Positions 8,822 through 17,716 of a stretch of DNA of 64,000 nucleotides are shown piece by piece. The stretch covers positions 62,001-126,000 of the forward strand of contig NZ_BBXD01000019.1 in the NCBI RefSeq assembly GCF_001570545.1, in the 5' to 3' direction. Position 1 is the stretch's first letter, and each line of letters opens with the position of its first letter. The stretch is from Herbidospora mongoliensis (GTDB taxonomy: Bacteria; Actinomycetota; Actinomycetes; Streptosporangiales; Streptosporangiaceae). The translations under genes and the position numbers were made by a program. The notes under the pieces are model-generated. The model did not search any database and was not told the origin of the DNA. It saw only the letters and a list, made by a program, of their open reading frames with translations.

Positions 8822-9958
8822 ATGGCACCGACCCCAGAATTGGTGACGGCGGCCCTGGCGACGGTCAACGACCCTGAGATCCGCCGGCCGATCACCGAGC
8901 TCGACATGGTCAAGAGCATCGACATCGCCCCTGACGGGCTGGTGCGCGTAGGCGTCTTCCTCACGGTCTCCGGCTGTCCGATGAAAGACACGATCACCCG
9001 CGACATCACCGCGGCCGTCTCCAAGATCGAGGGCGTCACACGCGTCTCGGTCGAGATGGACGTGATGAGCGCCGAACAGCGCAAGACACTCCAGACCAAG
9101 CTCCGCGGCAACAAGGGCCCCGAGAAGGAGATCCCGTTCTCCCAGCCCGGCTCGCTGACCCGCGTCTTCGCGGTCGCCAGCGGCAAGGGCGGCGTCGGCA
9201 AGTCGTCGGTGACGGTCAACCTGGCCGCCGCGATGGCCGCCTCCGGCCTCAAGGTCGGCGTGGTCGACGCCGACATCTACGGCCACAGCATCCCGCGCAT
9301 GCTGGGCGTCGGCGAACGGCCGACCAAGGTCGAAGACATGATCATGCCGCCGATGGCCCATGACATCAAGGTCATCTCGGTCGGCATGTTCAAGCCCGAA
9401 GGCAACAGCGCGGTGGTCTGGCGCGGCCCGATGCTCGACCGGGCGCTGCACCAGTTCCTCGCCGACGTCTACTGGGGCGACCTCGACATCCTGCTGATGG
9501 ACCTGCCGCCGGGCACCGGCGACATCGCGATCTCGGTCGCGCAGCGCATGCCGTCGGCCGAACTCCTCGTGGTGACCACCCCGCAGCAGGCCGCCGCCGA
9601 GGTGGCCGAGCGGGCCGGGTCGATCGCCGTACAGACCCACCAGCAGATCGCCGGTGTGATCGAGAACATGTCCTGGCTGCCCTGCCCCCACTGCGACGAG
9701 CGCGTCGCGGTGTTCGGCGAGGGCGGCGGCCAGAGCGTCGCCGACGCCCTGACCCGCACACTCGGCTCCCGGGTGCCGCTGCTGGGCCAGATCCCGATCG
9801 ACATGCGCCTCCGGGAGGGCGGCGACGAGGGCAAGCCCCTCGTCCTCACCGACCCCGACGCCCCGGCCGCCGCCGAACTGCGCCGCATCGCCGCCGGCCT
9901 GAGCAAGAAGAAGGGCGGCCTGAAGGGCATGAAACTCGACCTCAGCCCGGCCCGCTAG
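8822..9958 (+). CDS. mrp: Mrp/NBP35-type P-loop ATPase, Fe-S cluster carrier
   Basis: 378 residues. The N-terminal MIP18/DUF59 domain (about 5-95) is followed by a deviant Walker A block ASGKGGVGKSSVTVNLA (about 120), DADIYGHSIPRML, and DLPPGTGDIAI. A CPHC motif (about residues 281-284) matches the bridging-cluster cysteines of ApbC/Nbp35 proteins. It binds and transfers Fe-S clusters with ATP hydrolysis. Mycobacterial mrp (Rv1229c) also lies near sigE-htrA-tatB. A strong terminator follows at 10103. Confidence 0.93.
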   Translation: MAPTPELVTAALATVNDPEIRRPITELDMVKSIDIAPDGLVRVGVFLTVSGCPMKDTITRDITAAVSKIEGVTRVSVEMDVMSAEQRKTLQTKLRGNKGPEKEIPFSQPGSLTRVFAVASGKGGVGKSSVTVNLAAAMAASGLKVGVVDADIYGHSIPRMLGVGERPTKVEDMIMPPMAHDIKVISVGMFKPEGNSAVVWRGPMLDRALHQFLADVYWGDLDILLMDLPPGTGDIAISVAQRMPSAELLVVTTPQQAAAEVAERAGSIAVQTHQQIAGVIENMSWLPCPHCDERVAVFGEGGGQSVADALTRTLGSRVPLLGQIPIDMRLREGGDEGKPLVLTDPDAPAAAELRRIAAGLSKKKGGLKGMKLDLSPAR

Positions 9959-10102
9959 TCACGCTCTCCGCCAACCAGACAAAGCCCTTTTTCCGTTACG
10001 GCTCCGCCCACCCTGGCACCGCCCACCGCCTCAGTCCGCGCCGCATCCGGCGTCAACCGGCCGCGGTTGCTCCGCACCCGACGAACCAGGCACGACGTGG
10101 GT

Positions 10103-10140
10103 AAACGAAAGGCCCGCTCCATAGAGCGGGCCTTTCGTTT
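10103..10140. terminator. Bidirectional intrinsic terminator between mrp and tatB
   Basis: A 17-bp perfect stem, AAACGAAAGGCCCGCTC with its complement, has a CATA loop and is flanked by A and T tracts. It lies between convergent mrp (ends 9958) and tatB (ends 10164) and can serve both strands. The 140 bases between mrp and the stem hold no recognisable gene. Confidence 0.9.
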
Positions 10141-10163
10141 TATCTGGCCAGATTCCCCAGCGC

Positions 10164-10520
10164 TCAGGTCGCCTCGTTGTCGTAGGGAGGGATCTCGCCC
10201 GCCGACAGCTCCACCGTCATCGCCGGGGGCGGCGGGTCGGCCGAGGCCGTCTCCTCCGGCGTGGCGTTCCAGTCCTTTTCGACGTCGTCGAGCAGGTGCT
10301 TCTTGACGAAGTTCTTGGGGTTGAGGTCGGAAGGGTCGAAGTTCTTGAACTCCGGCCCCAGGTTGGCCTCAAGGTCGGTTCGCGCGTTGTTGGCCATCTG
10401 CCGGATCTGCCGCAGTGTCCGGCCCGCCTGAGAGGCGACACCGGGCAGCTTGTCCGGTCCGAACACCAACAGCGCGATCACTACCAGCGCCAGGATCTCC
10501 GCCCAGCCGAGTCCGAACAC
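10164..10520 (-). CDS. tatB: Sec-independent (twin-arginine) translocase subunit TatB
   Basis: 118 residues. The N-terminal membrane helix MFGLGWAEILALVVIALLVF ends in the FGPDKLP hinge typical of TatA/B. A long amphipathic helix (GVASQAGRTLRQIRQMANNAR) and an acidic disordered tail follow. The length and the helix favour TatB over TatA. It lies 74 bases downstream of htrA in the conserved sigE-anti-sigma-htrA-tatB order. It forms the TatBC receptor for folded twin-arginine substrates. Confidence 0.93.
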   Translation of the reverse strand: MFGLGWAEILALVVIALLVFGPDKLPGVASQAGRTLRQIRQMANNARTDLEANLGPEFKNFDPSDLNPKNFVKKHLLDDVEKDWNATPEETASADPPPPAMTVELSAGEIPPYDNEAT

Positions 10521-10594
10521 CGTAGATCTCCCTTGCCCTGCCCGAACCGTCGTGAATCAGACGTTGGCCACACACTACTGCCCGGGCACGCGTG

Positions 10595-11986
10595 CTACGA
10601 GGGCTGGGCCGATGGAGCCGGCGCCGCCCCGATCACGACGTCGACCGTTCGCTCCGCGCCCGCTCGCGTGTATTTGAACGGAACCCGGTCGCCGGGCGTC
10701 TTGCTGCGGATCGTGACGATCAGTTCGCGGCTGTCGCTGATCGGCTGCCCGTCGACCTCGAGGATCACGTCACCGGCCCGGAGCCCGGCCTTGTCGGCGG
10801 GCCCCTGCGGGGTGATCGGCGGCACTCCCCGGTCGGGCGCGTCGGCGATGCGGACACCCTGACCCTGGTAGTTCTGGTCGATCGTGATCCCGATCCTGGA
10901 CGTGCGGGCCGAGCCCGTGGAGATGAGCTCCTCGGCGATCCGGCGGACCTGGTTGACCGGGATGGCGAAGCCGAGGCCGATGCTGCCCGACTGCTGGCCG
11001 CCCAGCGGCTGGCCAGCCCCTATGGTGGCGATCGCGGAGTTGACGCCGATCACCTCGCCCTTGCCGTTGACCAGCGGGCCGCCCGAGTTGCCGGGGTTGA
11101 TGGCCGCGTCGGTCTGGATGGCGTTGATCAGCGCCGAGTCGCGCCCGCTCTCACCGCCGGCCTCGACGGGCCGGTTGAGCGAGCTGACGATGCCGGTGGT
11201 GACGGTCCCGGACAGACCCAGAGGCGAGCCGATCGCGATGACCGGGTCGCCGACCACCATCGAGTCGGAGTTGCCCAGCGTCGCCTCGGGCGCGCCGAAC
11301 GTCTCGTCGGGTTTCACCACGGCGATGTCGGAGTTGGGGTCGCGCCCCACGATCTGCGCGGTGGTCGACTCGCGGTTGGCGAACCGGATGCGGATCGCCC
11401 CGCCCGACCGCGCGGCGGCGGCCACGACGTGGTTGTTGGTGACGATGTAACCGCCCCGGATCAGGAACCCGGAGCCGGTGCCCGCCTGCCCGCTGCCCTG
11501 CACCTCAAGCGAGACCACGCTCGGCAGCACCTTGGCGGCCACTCCGGCGACCGACTCGGGCGCGCGCCCGGTCGGCGCGACGGCCGGCGTCGGGATCGCG
11601 TAGGCGGGGTCGAGGCCCGCGCTGGGACGGGTCAGCAGGTAGGTGCCGCACGACGCAGCGCCGCCGGCCACCAGCGCGACGACCAGGCCGAGCGCGGCGA
11701 GTGTGCCGGTGCGCGGACCGGTGCGGCGCTCCCGCCGGGGCAGGAATTCGGTGGCCCCGCCGGGCGGCGGCGCCCACCCCTGCCCCATTCCGTAGGCGGC
11801 GGGCGGTGGTGGTGGCGGCGGTGGGAAGTAGGTCTGGGTGGGCTCACCACCGGGGAGTGGGGGCGGCGGGTGGGCCGCGCCCTGCTGCTGCTGCGGCTGG
11901 CGGGGGGCGTATTCCTCGTCCCACTCGCCCGCCGGATAGAACTCAGGCCGCCCGTACGCGTCGTCGTCACGCGTGTCGTCGGTCAT
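10595..11986 (-). CDS. htrA: HtrA/DegP-like membrane-anchored serine protease with PDZ domain
   Basis: 463 residues from the ATG at 11986. The longer frame to 12115 reads through an interspersed repeat and is unlikely. A Pro/Gln-rich cytosolic N-terminus (about 1-95) precedes one membrane helix (about 100-122). The trypsin-like domain has the triad His in TNNHVV, Asp in PNSDIAVVK and Ser in NPGNSGGPL. One PDZ domain ends the protein (GDVILEVDGQPISDSRE). It degrades or refolds damaged envelope proteins. Its place after sigE and the anti-sigma gene suggests envelope-stress control. Confidence 0.94.
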   Translation of the reverse strand: MTDDTRDDDAYGRPEFYPAGEWDEEYAPRQPQQQQGAAHPPPPLPGGEPTQTYFPPPPPPPPAAYGMGQGWAPPPGGATEFLPRRERRTGPRTGTLAALGLVVALVAGGAASCGTYLLTRPSAGLDPAYAIPTPAVAPTGRAPESVAGVAAKVLPSVVSLEVQGSGQAGTGSGFLIRGGYIVTNNHVVAAAARSGGAIRIRFANRESTTAQIVGRDPNSDIAVVKPDETFGAPEATLGNSDSMVVGDPVIAIGSPLGLSGTVTTGIVSSLNRPVEAGGESGRDSALINAIQTDAAINPGNSGGPLVNGKGEVIGVNSAIATIGAGQPLGGQQSGSIGLGFAIPVNQVRRIAEELISTGSARTSRIGITIDQNYQGQGVRIADAPDRGVPPITPQGPADKAGLRAGDVILEVDGQPISDSRELIVTIRSKTPGDRVPFKYTRAGAERTVDVVIGAAPAPSAQPS

Positions 11987-12040
11987 CGTGCAGTCACTCC
12001 CAGCGGTTGTGGCGGGGCCGCGACCCAGTCTCAGCTTCTT

Positions 12041-12093
12041 CGGGCAGATTCCGGCGCGAGCCACAGCCGGCCTTCGGCCGTCAGCGTCTCGCT
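12041..12093 (-). repeat. Interspersed short repeat, copy 1
   Basis: On the minus strand this 53-base stretch runs from AGCGAGACGCTGACGGCC to GGAATCTGCCCG. It closely matches two further copies at 15468-15520 and 15532-15580. The centre contains GGCC-n3-GGCC, able to form a small hairpin. This copy lies 55 bases upstream of htrA in the gap behind the anti-sigma gene. Confidence 0.75.
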
Positions 12094-12165
12094 CCAGGCA
12101 TACGACCCTTGTCAAGCCAGATCGTATGCCGTCTCACTGCCCAGACGGGGTTCCGGTTAGTCGCG

Positions 12166-12699
12166 TCAAGGAACAAGCTTGGGCGAGGGACCCGGTGACG
12201 GGGAGCCAGGCAGCCTGCCGTGAGGCGACGCGGTGACCTGCGGGGGGAACATCATCTCGGGTGCGGGGGCAGGGCGAGGTTCGCCGTTGACCAGGAAAAG
12301 CGACCCGAGGGCGACCGCCGCCGAAGCCACTCCGACCGCGACGTAGCCGGCCGCACGACGGCGGTGGCTACGGCCGGGGCCGGTCGCACCAAAAGGACGG
12401 CGGGCCGGCCGGGTGTCGGCGGGGGCGATGCTGAAAGGGCCCGGAAGCTCGCGGGGTAGCTGACGGGGTAGGGGGCGGGCCGGGGGGCCCATGTCTCCCA
12501 TCCGCAGCAATGACATCGTCAGATCGGCCGGCATGCCGGGCGGGTCGAGGGAACGAAGGCGGCTTTTCAGGGCACGCATCCCGTCGACCTCGTCGCGGCA
12601 GTCGGCGCAGAACGTCAGATGGGCGAGGGCGCGCTCGCGCTCGTTGTGCGCGAGCTCGCCGTCGATCAGCGCGGAAACGCGCTCACCAAGATGCGTCAT
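12166..12699 (-). CDS. Anti-sigma factor with zinc-binding N-terminus (RseA-like)
   Basis: 177 residues. The N-terminus carries the anti-sigma zinc signature HLTFCADC (H-x3-C-x2-C) within a helical ASD-type domain (about 1-60). A Pro-rich linker, one membrane helix (about 120-142) and a short Pro/Ser-rich extracytoplasmic tail follow. It should hold SigE at the membrane until envelope or redox stress. Its ATG overlaps the sigE stop (ATGA), so the two are translationally coupled. Confidence 0.9.
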   Translation of the reverse strand: MTHLGERVSALIDGELAHNERERALAHLTFCADCRDEVDGMRALKSRLRSLDPPGMPADLTMSLLRMGDMGPPARPLPRQLPRELPGPFSIAPADTRPARRPFGATGPGRSHRRRAAGYVAVGVASAAVALGSLFLVNGEPRPAPAPEMMFPPQVTASPHGRLPGSPSPGPSPKLVP

Positions 12700-13325
12700 G
12701 CTCCCTCCCGGGTGAAAGATGAAGGGGGAAGCTGGTCACCGCGCGGCGCACGGTGATCGAGCGCGTCACGCAGCTGCGAGCGCGCCCGGTGGATGCGGCT
12801 GCGGACGGTGCCGAGCTTGACGCCCAGTGTCGCCGCGATCTCCTCGTAAGAGAGGCCCTCGATGTCGCAGAGCACCACGGCGGCCCGGAAGTCCGGCGGC
12901 AGCGCGTCGAGCGCGGCCTGGATGTCGGCGTCGAGGTGGTTGTCGTCGTAGGACCGCTCGGGGGACGGCTCACGGCCGTGGATGCGCTCCGCGGCGTCGT
13001 CGGCCAGCCCCTCGAACCGGATGCGCTGCTTGCGGCGCGCACCGTCGAGGAACAGGTTGGTCGTGATGCGGTGCAACCAGCCCTCGAACGTGCCCGGCTG
13101 GTAGCTGGACAGCGACCGGAACACCCGCACGAAGACCTCTTGAGTCAGGTCTTCCGCGTCGTGGATGTTCCCGGTGAGCCGATAGGCGAGCCTATAGACC
13201 CGTGCCGAGTGGTTTCTGACGACCTCCTCCCAGGTGGGAGGTGTCCAGGGGGACGCCTCTGCATCCGCCTGGTGGTCGCTGTCGTCCACCGGCAATCCCT
13301 TCTCCAGGACCGTTGCTACAGCCAT
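12696..13325 (-). CDS. sigE: ECF RNA polymerase sigma factor SigE
   Basis: 209 residues from the ATG at 13325; an open frame continues to 13682 but would overlap the divergent O-methyltransferase. Region 2 is visible as [31 protein letters not shown] with the downstream [19 protein letters not shown]. Region 4 is [45 protein letters not shown]. Gene order sigE, anti-sigma, htrA, tatB with a divergent O-methyltransferase is the same as Rv1220c-Rv1224 in mycobacteria, which supports the SigE name. It directs the extracytoplasmic stress regulon. Confidence 0.94.
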   Translation of the reverse strand: MAVATVLEKGLPVDDSDHQADAEASPWTPPTWEEVVRNHSARVYRLAYRLTGNIHDAEDLTQEVFVRVFRSLSSYQPGTFEGWLHRITTNLFLDGARRKQRIRFEGLADDAAERIHGREPSPERSYDDNHLDADIQAALDALPPDFRAAVVLCDIEGLSYEEIAATLGVKLGTVRSRIHRARSQLRDALDHRAPRGDQLPPSSFTREGA

Positions 13326-13361
13326 AGTGCCTGGTTTCGCCCCTTCCTGCGTACCAGCGGC

Positions 13362-13407
13362 GAACGGACTGAACAAAGACCGTTCAAAGCTGCAACGTCC
13401 CCGTTGC
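13362..13407. promoter_or_regulatory. Two inverted repeats in the sigE / O-methyltransferase divergent promoter
   Basis: The 127-base gap between 13325 and 13453 contains GAACGG ... CCGTTC (13362-13385, 12-base spacer) and a tight GCAACG-TCCC-CGTTGC (13392-13407). Both are plausible operators for a regulator controlling sigE or the methyltransferase. A -10/-35 pair cannot be assigned with confidence. Confidence 0.35.
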
Positions 13408-13452
13408 GGCGTGAGTTCCCGATCGGGGCGTACTCCCCTACGCTTGCCAACC

Positions 13453-14082
13453 ATGAACACGGCGAGCCTGGCCCATGCGGAGGACTTCGTCCCGGAGGAC
13501 GACGTCCTGCGTACCGCGCGGCAGCGTGGCGAGGAGGTGGGCGCCACGCCCATCCTGTCCGGCGGGGGCGCCGCGCTCTGTTTCCTGGCGACCGCTGTCA
13601 ACGCGCGGTCGGTGGTCGAGATCGGCACCGGTTGTGGTGTCTCGGGCCTGTGGCTGCTGCGGGGAATGCGCTCTGACGGCACGCTGACCAGCGTCGACGT
13701 CGAGCCGGAGCATCAGCGGCTGGCCCGGCAGGCCTTCGCCGAGGCGGGCTACGCCAGCGGGCGCACCCGGCTGATCGTGGGGCGGGCTCTCGACGTGCTG
13801 CCGCGTCTGGCCGACGGCGGCTACGACCTGGTCTTCTGCGACGCCGCCAAGCAGGAATACGGCGACTACCTGTCCGAGTCGCTGCGGCTGCTGCGTCCCG
13901 GCGGGATCGTGGCCTTCGACAACGCCCTGTGGCACGACCGCGTGGCCGACCCCACGCAGCGCGACCCCGAGTCGGTCGCGGTCCGCGAAGTCGGCCGTCT
14001 GGTCAGGGGCGATGAGCGGCTGCGCCCGCTGATGCTGCCGCTGGGCGACGGCCTGCTCGCCGCCGTCAAGCTGACGAACTGA
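13453..14082 (+). CDS. SAM-dependent O-methyltransferase (Rv1220c-like)
   Basis: 209 residues. Methyltransferase family 3 fold: [17 protein letters not shown] (motif I, SAM binding), [17 protein letters not shown] (motif II), [12 protein letters not shown] (metal/substrate Asp) and [18 protein letters not shown]. This matches cation-dependent O-methyltransferases of the catechol/caffeoyl-CoA group. It is divergent from sigE as in mycobacteria. The physiological substrate is unknown. Its last 17 bases overlap convergent pepA. Confidence 0.9.
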   Translation: MNTASLAHAEDFVPEDDVLRTARQRGEEVGATPILSGGGAALCFLATAVNARSVVEIGTGCGVSGLWLLRGMRSDGTLTSVDVEPEHQRLARQAFAEAGYASGRTRLIVGRALDVLPRLADGGYDLVFCDAAKQEYGDYLSESLRLLRPGGIVAFDNALWHDRVADPTQRDPESVAVREVGRLVRGDERLRPLMLPLGDGLLAAVKLTN

Positions 14083-15445
14083 GCCAGTCGAGCAGCAGCC
14101 TGACACCGAAGCCGGTGCCGCCCTTCTCGTTGCGTGCCGGGCCGGCGATGTCGAGATGGGCCCAGCGGCGGTCGCCGCTGAACTCCCGCAGGAACAGGGC
14201 CGCCTGCACCGAACCCGCCCCACCGCCGCCCTTCGCGTCGACGTTGGCGAGGTCGGCCACATCGGAGTCGAGGGCCGCCCTGGAGTCGGCCAGCAGCGGC
14301 ATCCGCCAGAGCCGGTCGCCCGTGCGGGCCGAAGCCGCCAGCAGACCCGCGGCCAGGGCGTCGTCGGTGGCGAACAGGGCCCCGAAACCGCTGCCGAGGG
14401 CGACCTTGGCGGCGCCGGTCAGCGTCGCGATGTCGATCAGGATGTCGGGGTCGAGGTGGCGGTCGGCGTAGGCCATCGCGTCGGCCATCACCAGGCGGCC
14501 CTCGGCGTCGGTGTTCAGCACCTCGACGGTCCGGCCGCCATATTGGGTGATGACGTCGCTGGGACGCTGGGCGTTGCCGCCGAAGGAGTTCTCGGCGCAG
14601 GCGATCAGGCCGGTGACCTTGACCGGGACCTTGAAGGCGCGCAGCGCGGAGATGACCGCGATCACGGCGGCGCCGCCGGCCATGTCGGTCTTCATGTCCT
14701 TCATCGACGCCGACGGCTTCAGCGACAGGCCGCCGCTGTCGAACGTGATGCCCTTGCCGACCAGCACGACGTGGCGGGTGGCGCCCTCGGGGGCGTACGC
14801 CATCGTGATCAGGCAGGGCGGGTTGACCGAGCCCTGGCCGACGGCGCGGATGCCGCCGAAGCCGATCAGCTCGGTGTCGACGGTGACCTCGACGCCCTCA
14901 CCGGCCAGCGCGATCGCCTGTTCGGCCAGCCACGCCGGTGACTTGATCGAACTGGGGGTGTTGGTCAGGTCGCGGGCGTCGCTCGTCGCCTTCGCCAGTG
15001 CCTCGCCCCGGGAGACCGCCTCGGCGTCGGCGCCGGAGACGACGATCTCGTGAACGGGGGTGGATTTCGGTTCGCCCAGTTTGTAGCTGTAGGTACCCAG
15101 GAGCGCTCCTGCGACCAGCTCGGCCACGTCGCCCTCGGAGGGGGCGACGATGGTCAGACGTTCCCGGCCCTGGACGCGGCCGGCCAGCGCGGCGCCCGCC
15201 TTGCGGAGGTCGGCCGGCGACGGGCCGGTGCCGTACAGAAGGACGCGGCGCACGCCGTCAGCTGCGGCGACGGGTATTTCGACCACCTCCCCGGGCTCTC
15301 CCTTGGCCTCGTAGTGCGCGAGCAGGGCCGGGACGGAGATCGGCAGCTCGACATCGGGGGCCAGGTCAGGGCCGAACGGGACGGCGAGGAACTCGGCGTC
15401 GCCGTCCACATCGGCCACGGTGGTCACGGTGGTCACTATGGGCAC
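14066..15445 (-). CDS. pepA: Leucyl aminopeptidase (M17)
   Basis: 459 residues, close to the family norm. The C-terminal catalytic domain shows VGKGITFDSGGLSLKPSASM (metal-binding Lys and Asp), DMAGGAAV and NTDAEGRLVMADAM (metal Asp/Glu and catalytic Arg). It removes N-terminal amino acids from peptides in the cytosol using two divalent metals. The 199-base gap upstream holds two copies of the interspersed repeat. Confidence 0.93.
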   Translation of the reverse strand: MPIVTTVTTVADVDGDAEFLAVPFGPDLAPDVELPISVPALLAHYEAKGEPGEVVEIPVAAADGVRRVLLYGTGPSPADLRKAGAALAGRVQGRERLTIVAPSEGDVAELVAGALLGTYSYKLGEPKSTPVHEIVVSGADAEAVSRGEALAKATSDARDLTNTPSSIKSPAWLAEQAIALAGEGVEVTVDTELIGFGGIRAVGQGSVNPPCLITMAYAPEGATRHVVLVGKGITFDSGGLSLKPSASMKDMKTDMAGGAAVIAVISALRAFKVPVKVTGLIACAENSFGGNAQRPSDVITQYGGRTVEVLNTDAEGRLVMADAMAYADRHLDPDILIDIATLTGAAKVALGSGFGALFATDDALAAGLLAASARTGDRLWRMPLLADSRAALDSDVADLANVDAKGGGGAGSVQAALFLREFSGDRRWAHLDIAGPARNEKGGTGFGVRLLLDWLSSSA

Positions 15446-15467
15446 GGTTTCTCCACGTCGGAACGGA

Positions 15468-15580
15468 AGCGAGACGCGGACGGCCGTAGGCCAGCCAATG
15501 TCTCGCGCTGGAATCTGCCCTCAAGGACACAAGACGCGGACGGCCGCAGGCCGACCGTGGCTCGCGCTGGGAATCTGCCC
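15468..15580 (+). repeat. Interspersed short repeat, copies 2 and 3 in tandem
   Basis: Copies at 15468-15520 and 15532-15580 share AAGACGCGGACGGCCG or GAGACGCGGACGGCCG, then AGGCC, then CTCGCGCTGG and AATCTGCCC. Copy 3 carries one extra G. They lie between the DUF3117 gene and the start of pepA, running away from pepA. With the copy near htrA this makes three in the window, all intergenic. Confidence 0.8.
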
Positions 15581-15644
15581 CAATAACTCGGCCCCGGCGC
15601 GGAAGTCCGCGGCGGGGCCGACGTCGCTCGATATCCGGCTGTAG

Positions 15645-15812
15645 TCAGCCGACCACTTTCTTCAGCGCGTCGCCGAGGGCGCCGGCCTCATCCGCCGATA
15701 GCTCGACGACAAGCCGGCCGCCACCTTCGAGCGGGACTCGCATGACGATGCCCCGGCCTTCCTTGGTGACTTCCAGCGGACCGTCACCAGTCCGTGGCTT
15801 CATCGCCGCCAT
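15645..15812 (-). CDS. DUF3117 family small protein
   Basis: 55 residues from the ATG at 15812 (MAAMKPRTGDGPLEVTKEGR, then the GGGRLVVEL block and a KKVVG end). Sequence and size match the near-invariant actinobacterial DUF3117 family (Rv1211-like), whose function is unknown. An upstream in-frame ATG at 15869 would add a 19-residue unconserved tail. Its position between pepA/sigE and tag fits mycobacterial gene order. Confidence 0.93.
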   Translation of the reverse strand: MAAMKPRTGDGPLEVTKEGRGIVMRVPLEGGGRLVVELSADEAGALGDALKKVVG

Positions 15813-15995
15813 GCGTGTATCCCTTCCCGCGTTGTCGGCCGTCCAATGAAGGGTGGCCGGCGCATTCACGTCTTCTGTGATGTCCTATTATCCCGCCTCC
15901 GGGTTCAAAAAGGTAACGGGAGAGGACTCGGTTGAGGATCAAAGCGGTTCGCCTATGGATTGTCGGAGACAGTTCCTGACTCCACACTGGGTGGG

Positions 15996-16763
15996 GTGAA
16001 CGCCCGAGCCGCGCTTTTCGACCTCTATGGGGACCATCTGCGCAGCCGCGGCGGGCGGGCCTCGGTGGCCTGCCTGGTCCGGCTGCTGGCGCCTCTGGAG
16101 ATCGCCGCGCCCGCCGTCCGGACCGCGATCTCGCGGATGGTCCGGCAGGGCTGGCTCGACCCGGTTCGGCTGCCTCAGGGCGCCGGTTACGCGGCCACGC
16201 CGAAATGTGTGCGACGTCTCGACGAGGCGGCCGCGCGGGTCTATCGAGGCGGCACGATCACCTGGCCGGGCCGCTGGCACCTGCTGGTGATCGAACCCGT
16301 CCGCGACCGCACCCGGCGTGAGCGTCTGCGGGCCCACCTGTCGTTTCTCGGGTACGCCCCCCTCTCGGAGACCACCTGGATCGGCCCCAGGGCCTCGGCC
16401 GAACTCGATCAGCTCGACCTGACGGCCCACCGGTTCGAAGCGGTTCTGGACGGAGATCCGGTCGACCTGCTGGCCAGGGCCTGGGATCTCGACGCCATCG
16501 GGCGGGCCTACGAAGAGTGGCTCGCCGGGGCCCGGCCGCTGATCGACGGGCTGCCCGACGACGCCGCCGACGACGAGGTCTTCGCGGTCAGATCGCGGCT
16601 GGTGCACACCTGGCGCAACTTCCTGTTCCGCGATCCGGGGCTCCCGGCGGCGCTGCTGCCCTCGGGCTGGCCGGGCGACAAGGCGCGGGCCTATTTCGAA
16701 CAGGAGGCGTCCCGGCTGATGCCGAAGGCGGCGGCGTTCGTGGAGCGGACCCTCACGACCTAG
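15996..16763 (+). CDS. PaaX family transcriptional regulator
   Basis: 255 residues from the GTG at 15996, giving the family start VNARAALFDLYGDHLRSRGG. A TTG 36 bases upstream is less likely. The N-terminal winged helix (about 5-75) contains APAVRTAISRMVRQGWLDPVR. The PaaX central domain and C-terminal helices follow (WHLLVIEPVRDRTRRERL, LPSGWPGDKARAYFEQEA). PaaX proteins repress aryl-CoA (phenylacetate) catabolism and bind CoA thioesters; no paa genes are in the window. It overlaps the convergent tag gene by 11 bases. Confidence 0.88.
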   Translation: MNARAALFDLYGDHLRSRGGRASVACLVRLLAPLEIAAPAVRTAISRMVRQGWLDPVRLPQGAGYAATPKCVRRLDEAAARVYRGGTITWPGRWHLLVIEPVRDRTRRERLRAHLSFLGYAPLSETTWIGPRASAELDQLDLTAHRFEAVLDGDPVDLLARAWDLDAIGRAYEEWLAGARPLIDGLPDDAADDEVFAVRSRLVHTWRNFLFRDPGLPAALLPSGWPGDKARAYFEQEASRLMPKAAAFVERTLTT

Positions 16764-17313
16764 CGACACAGTCTTCGATGTGGTCGTTGACCAGGCCGAT
16801 CGCCTGCATGAGCGCGTAGGCGGTGGTGGGGCCGACGAACCGGAAGCCCTTCTTCTTGAGCTCCTTGGCCAGCGCCTGCGAGTTCACCGTCGACGAGGGG
16901 ATGTCGGCCATGCTCTTGCGGACGGGCGCATCGGGCTCGGCGTACTTCCAGACCAGCTCGGAGAGCCCTTCCGGGAGCTCCAGCGCGGCTCGGGCGTTGC
17001 CGATCGCGGCGTCGACCTTGGCCCGGTTGCGGACGATCCCGGCGTCGGCCATCAGGCGCTCGACGTCTTCGCCGGTGTAGGCGGCCACCTTCTCGATCAC
17101 GAACCCGTCGAAGGCGCGCCGGAAGTTCTCCCGCTTGCGCAGGATCGTGATCCAGGACAGGCCCGACTGGAACGCCTCGAGGGTGACGCGTTCGTAGATC
17201 TTGGCGTCGCCGTGGACCGGGCGGCCCCACTCGTTGTCGTGGTAGTCGAGGTAGAGCGGGTCGCTGGTGGCCCAGGCGCAGCGGATGACCTCTACCCCGT
17301 GGTTGGCTACCAC
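16753..17313 (-). CDS. tag: DNA-3-methyladenine glycosylase I
   Basis: 186 residues from the GTG at 17313, preceded by GAGGA. The Tag signature CAWATSDPLYLDYHDNEWG and the EAFQSGLSWITILRKRENFR block are clear. The C-terminal HIEDCVAR supplies His and Cys which, with the N-terminal Cys and His, form the zinc snap of the family. It excises 3-methyladenine from alkylated DNA. It overlaps the upstream gene by 7 bases, consistent with an operon. Confidence 0.93.
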   Translation of the reverse strand: MVANHGVEVIRCAWATSDPLYLDYHDNEWGRPVHGDAKIYERVTLEAFQSGLSWITILRKRENFRRAFDGFVIEKVAAYTGEDVERLMADAGIVRNRAKVDAAIGNARAALELPEGLSELVWKYAEPDAPVRKSMADIPSSTVNSQALAKELKKKGFRFVGPTTAYALMQAIGLVNDHIEDCVARS

Positions 17314-17690
17314 GCGTCCTCCTGCTCCTGCTTCTGCTCCTGGGGTTCTGCGGGAGGGGCGTAGACGGACTTGAGGCGGTCGGTCATCAGCTCGGCCACC
17401 TTCTGTTCGAGCACGGCGATGCGGGTGTCGCGATCGCGGATGGCGGTCGCGGCCCGCTGGAGGGTCTCGTCGACGGAACCGGTGTGGTAGCCGACCAGGC
17501 CGACCGGGAACTGCACGGTCACCAGGTCGACGGCGGTCACCTGGGCGGCGTCGGGTAGTTCCAGGGGCGGCACGTCGGGCGGGAACTCCGCCATCGCCCC
17601 GCCCTGGCCCATCGACACCCAGACCACGCAGCCCACGACCGCGAACGCGGCGAGAACGAGTACGACCAGCACATACGAATCGTGCCACAT
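17307..17690 (-). CDS. Membrane-anchored DivIVA-like coiled-coil protein
   Basis: 127 residues from an ATG at 17690; a GTG at 17723 is an alternative and neither has a good ribosome site. One N-terminal membrane helix (VLVVLVLAAFAVVGCVVWV) precedes a DivIVA-type segment with VQFPVGLVGYHTGSVDETLQRA and a coiled coil (DRDTRIAVLEQKVAEL). The tail is Glu/Gln-rich. Mycobacterial Rv1209, next to tagA (Rv1210), is a likely counterpart. A role near the growing cell wall or septum is inference. Confidence 0.8.
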   Translation of the reverse strand: MWHDSYVLVVLVLAAFAVVGCVVWVSMGQGGAMAEFPPDVPPLELPDAAQVTAVDLVTVQFPVGLVGYHTGSVDETLQRAATAIRDRDTRIAVLEQKVAELMTDRLKSVYAPPAEPQEQKQEQEDAW

Positions 17691-17716
17691 GTGGTGAGCG
17701 TGAGAGCATCGATGAC

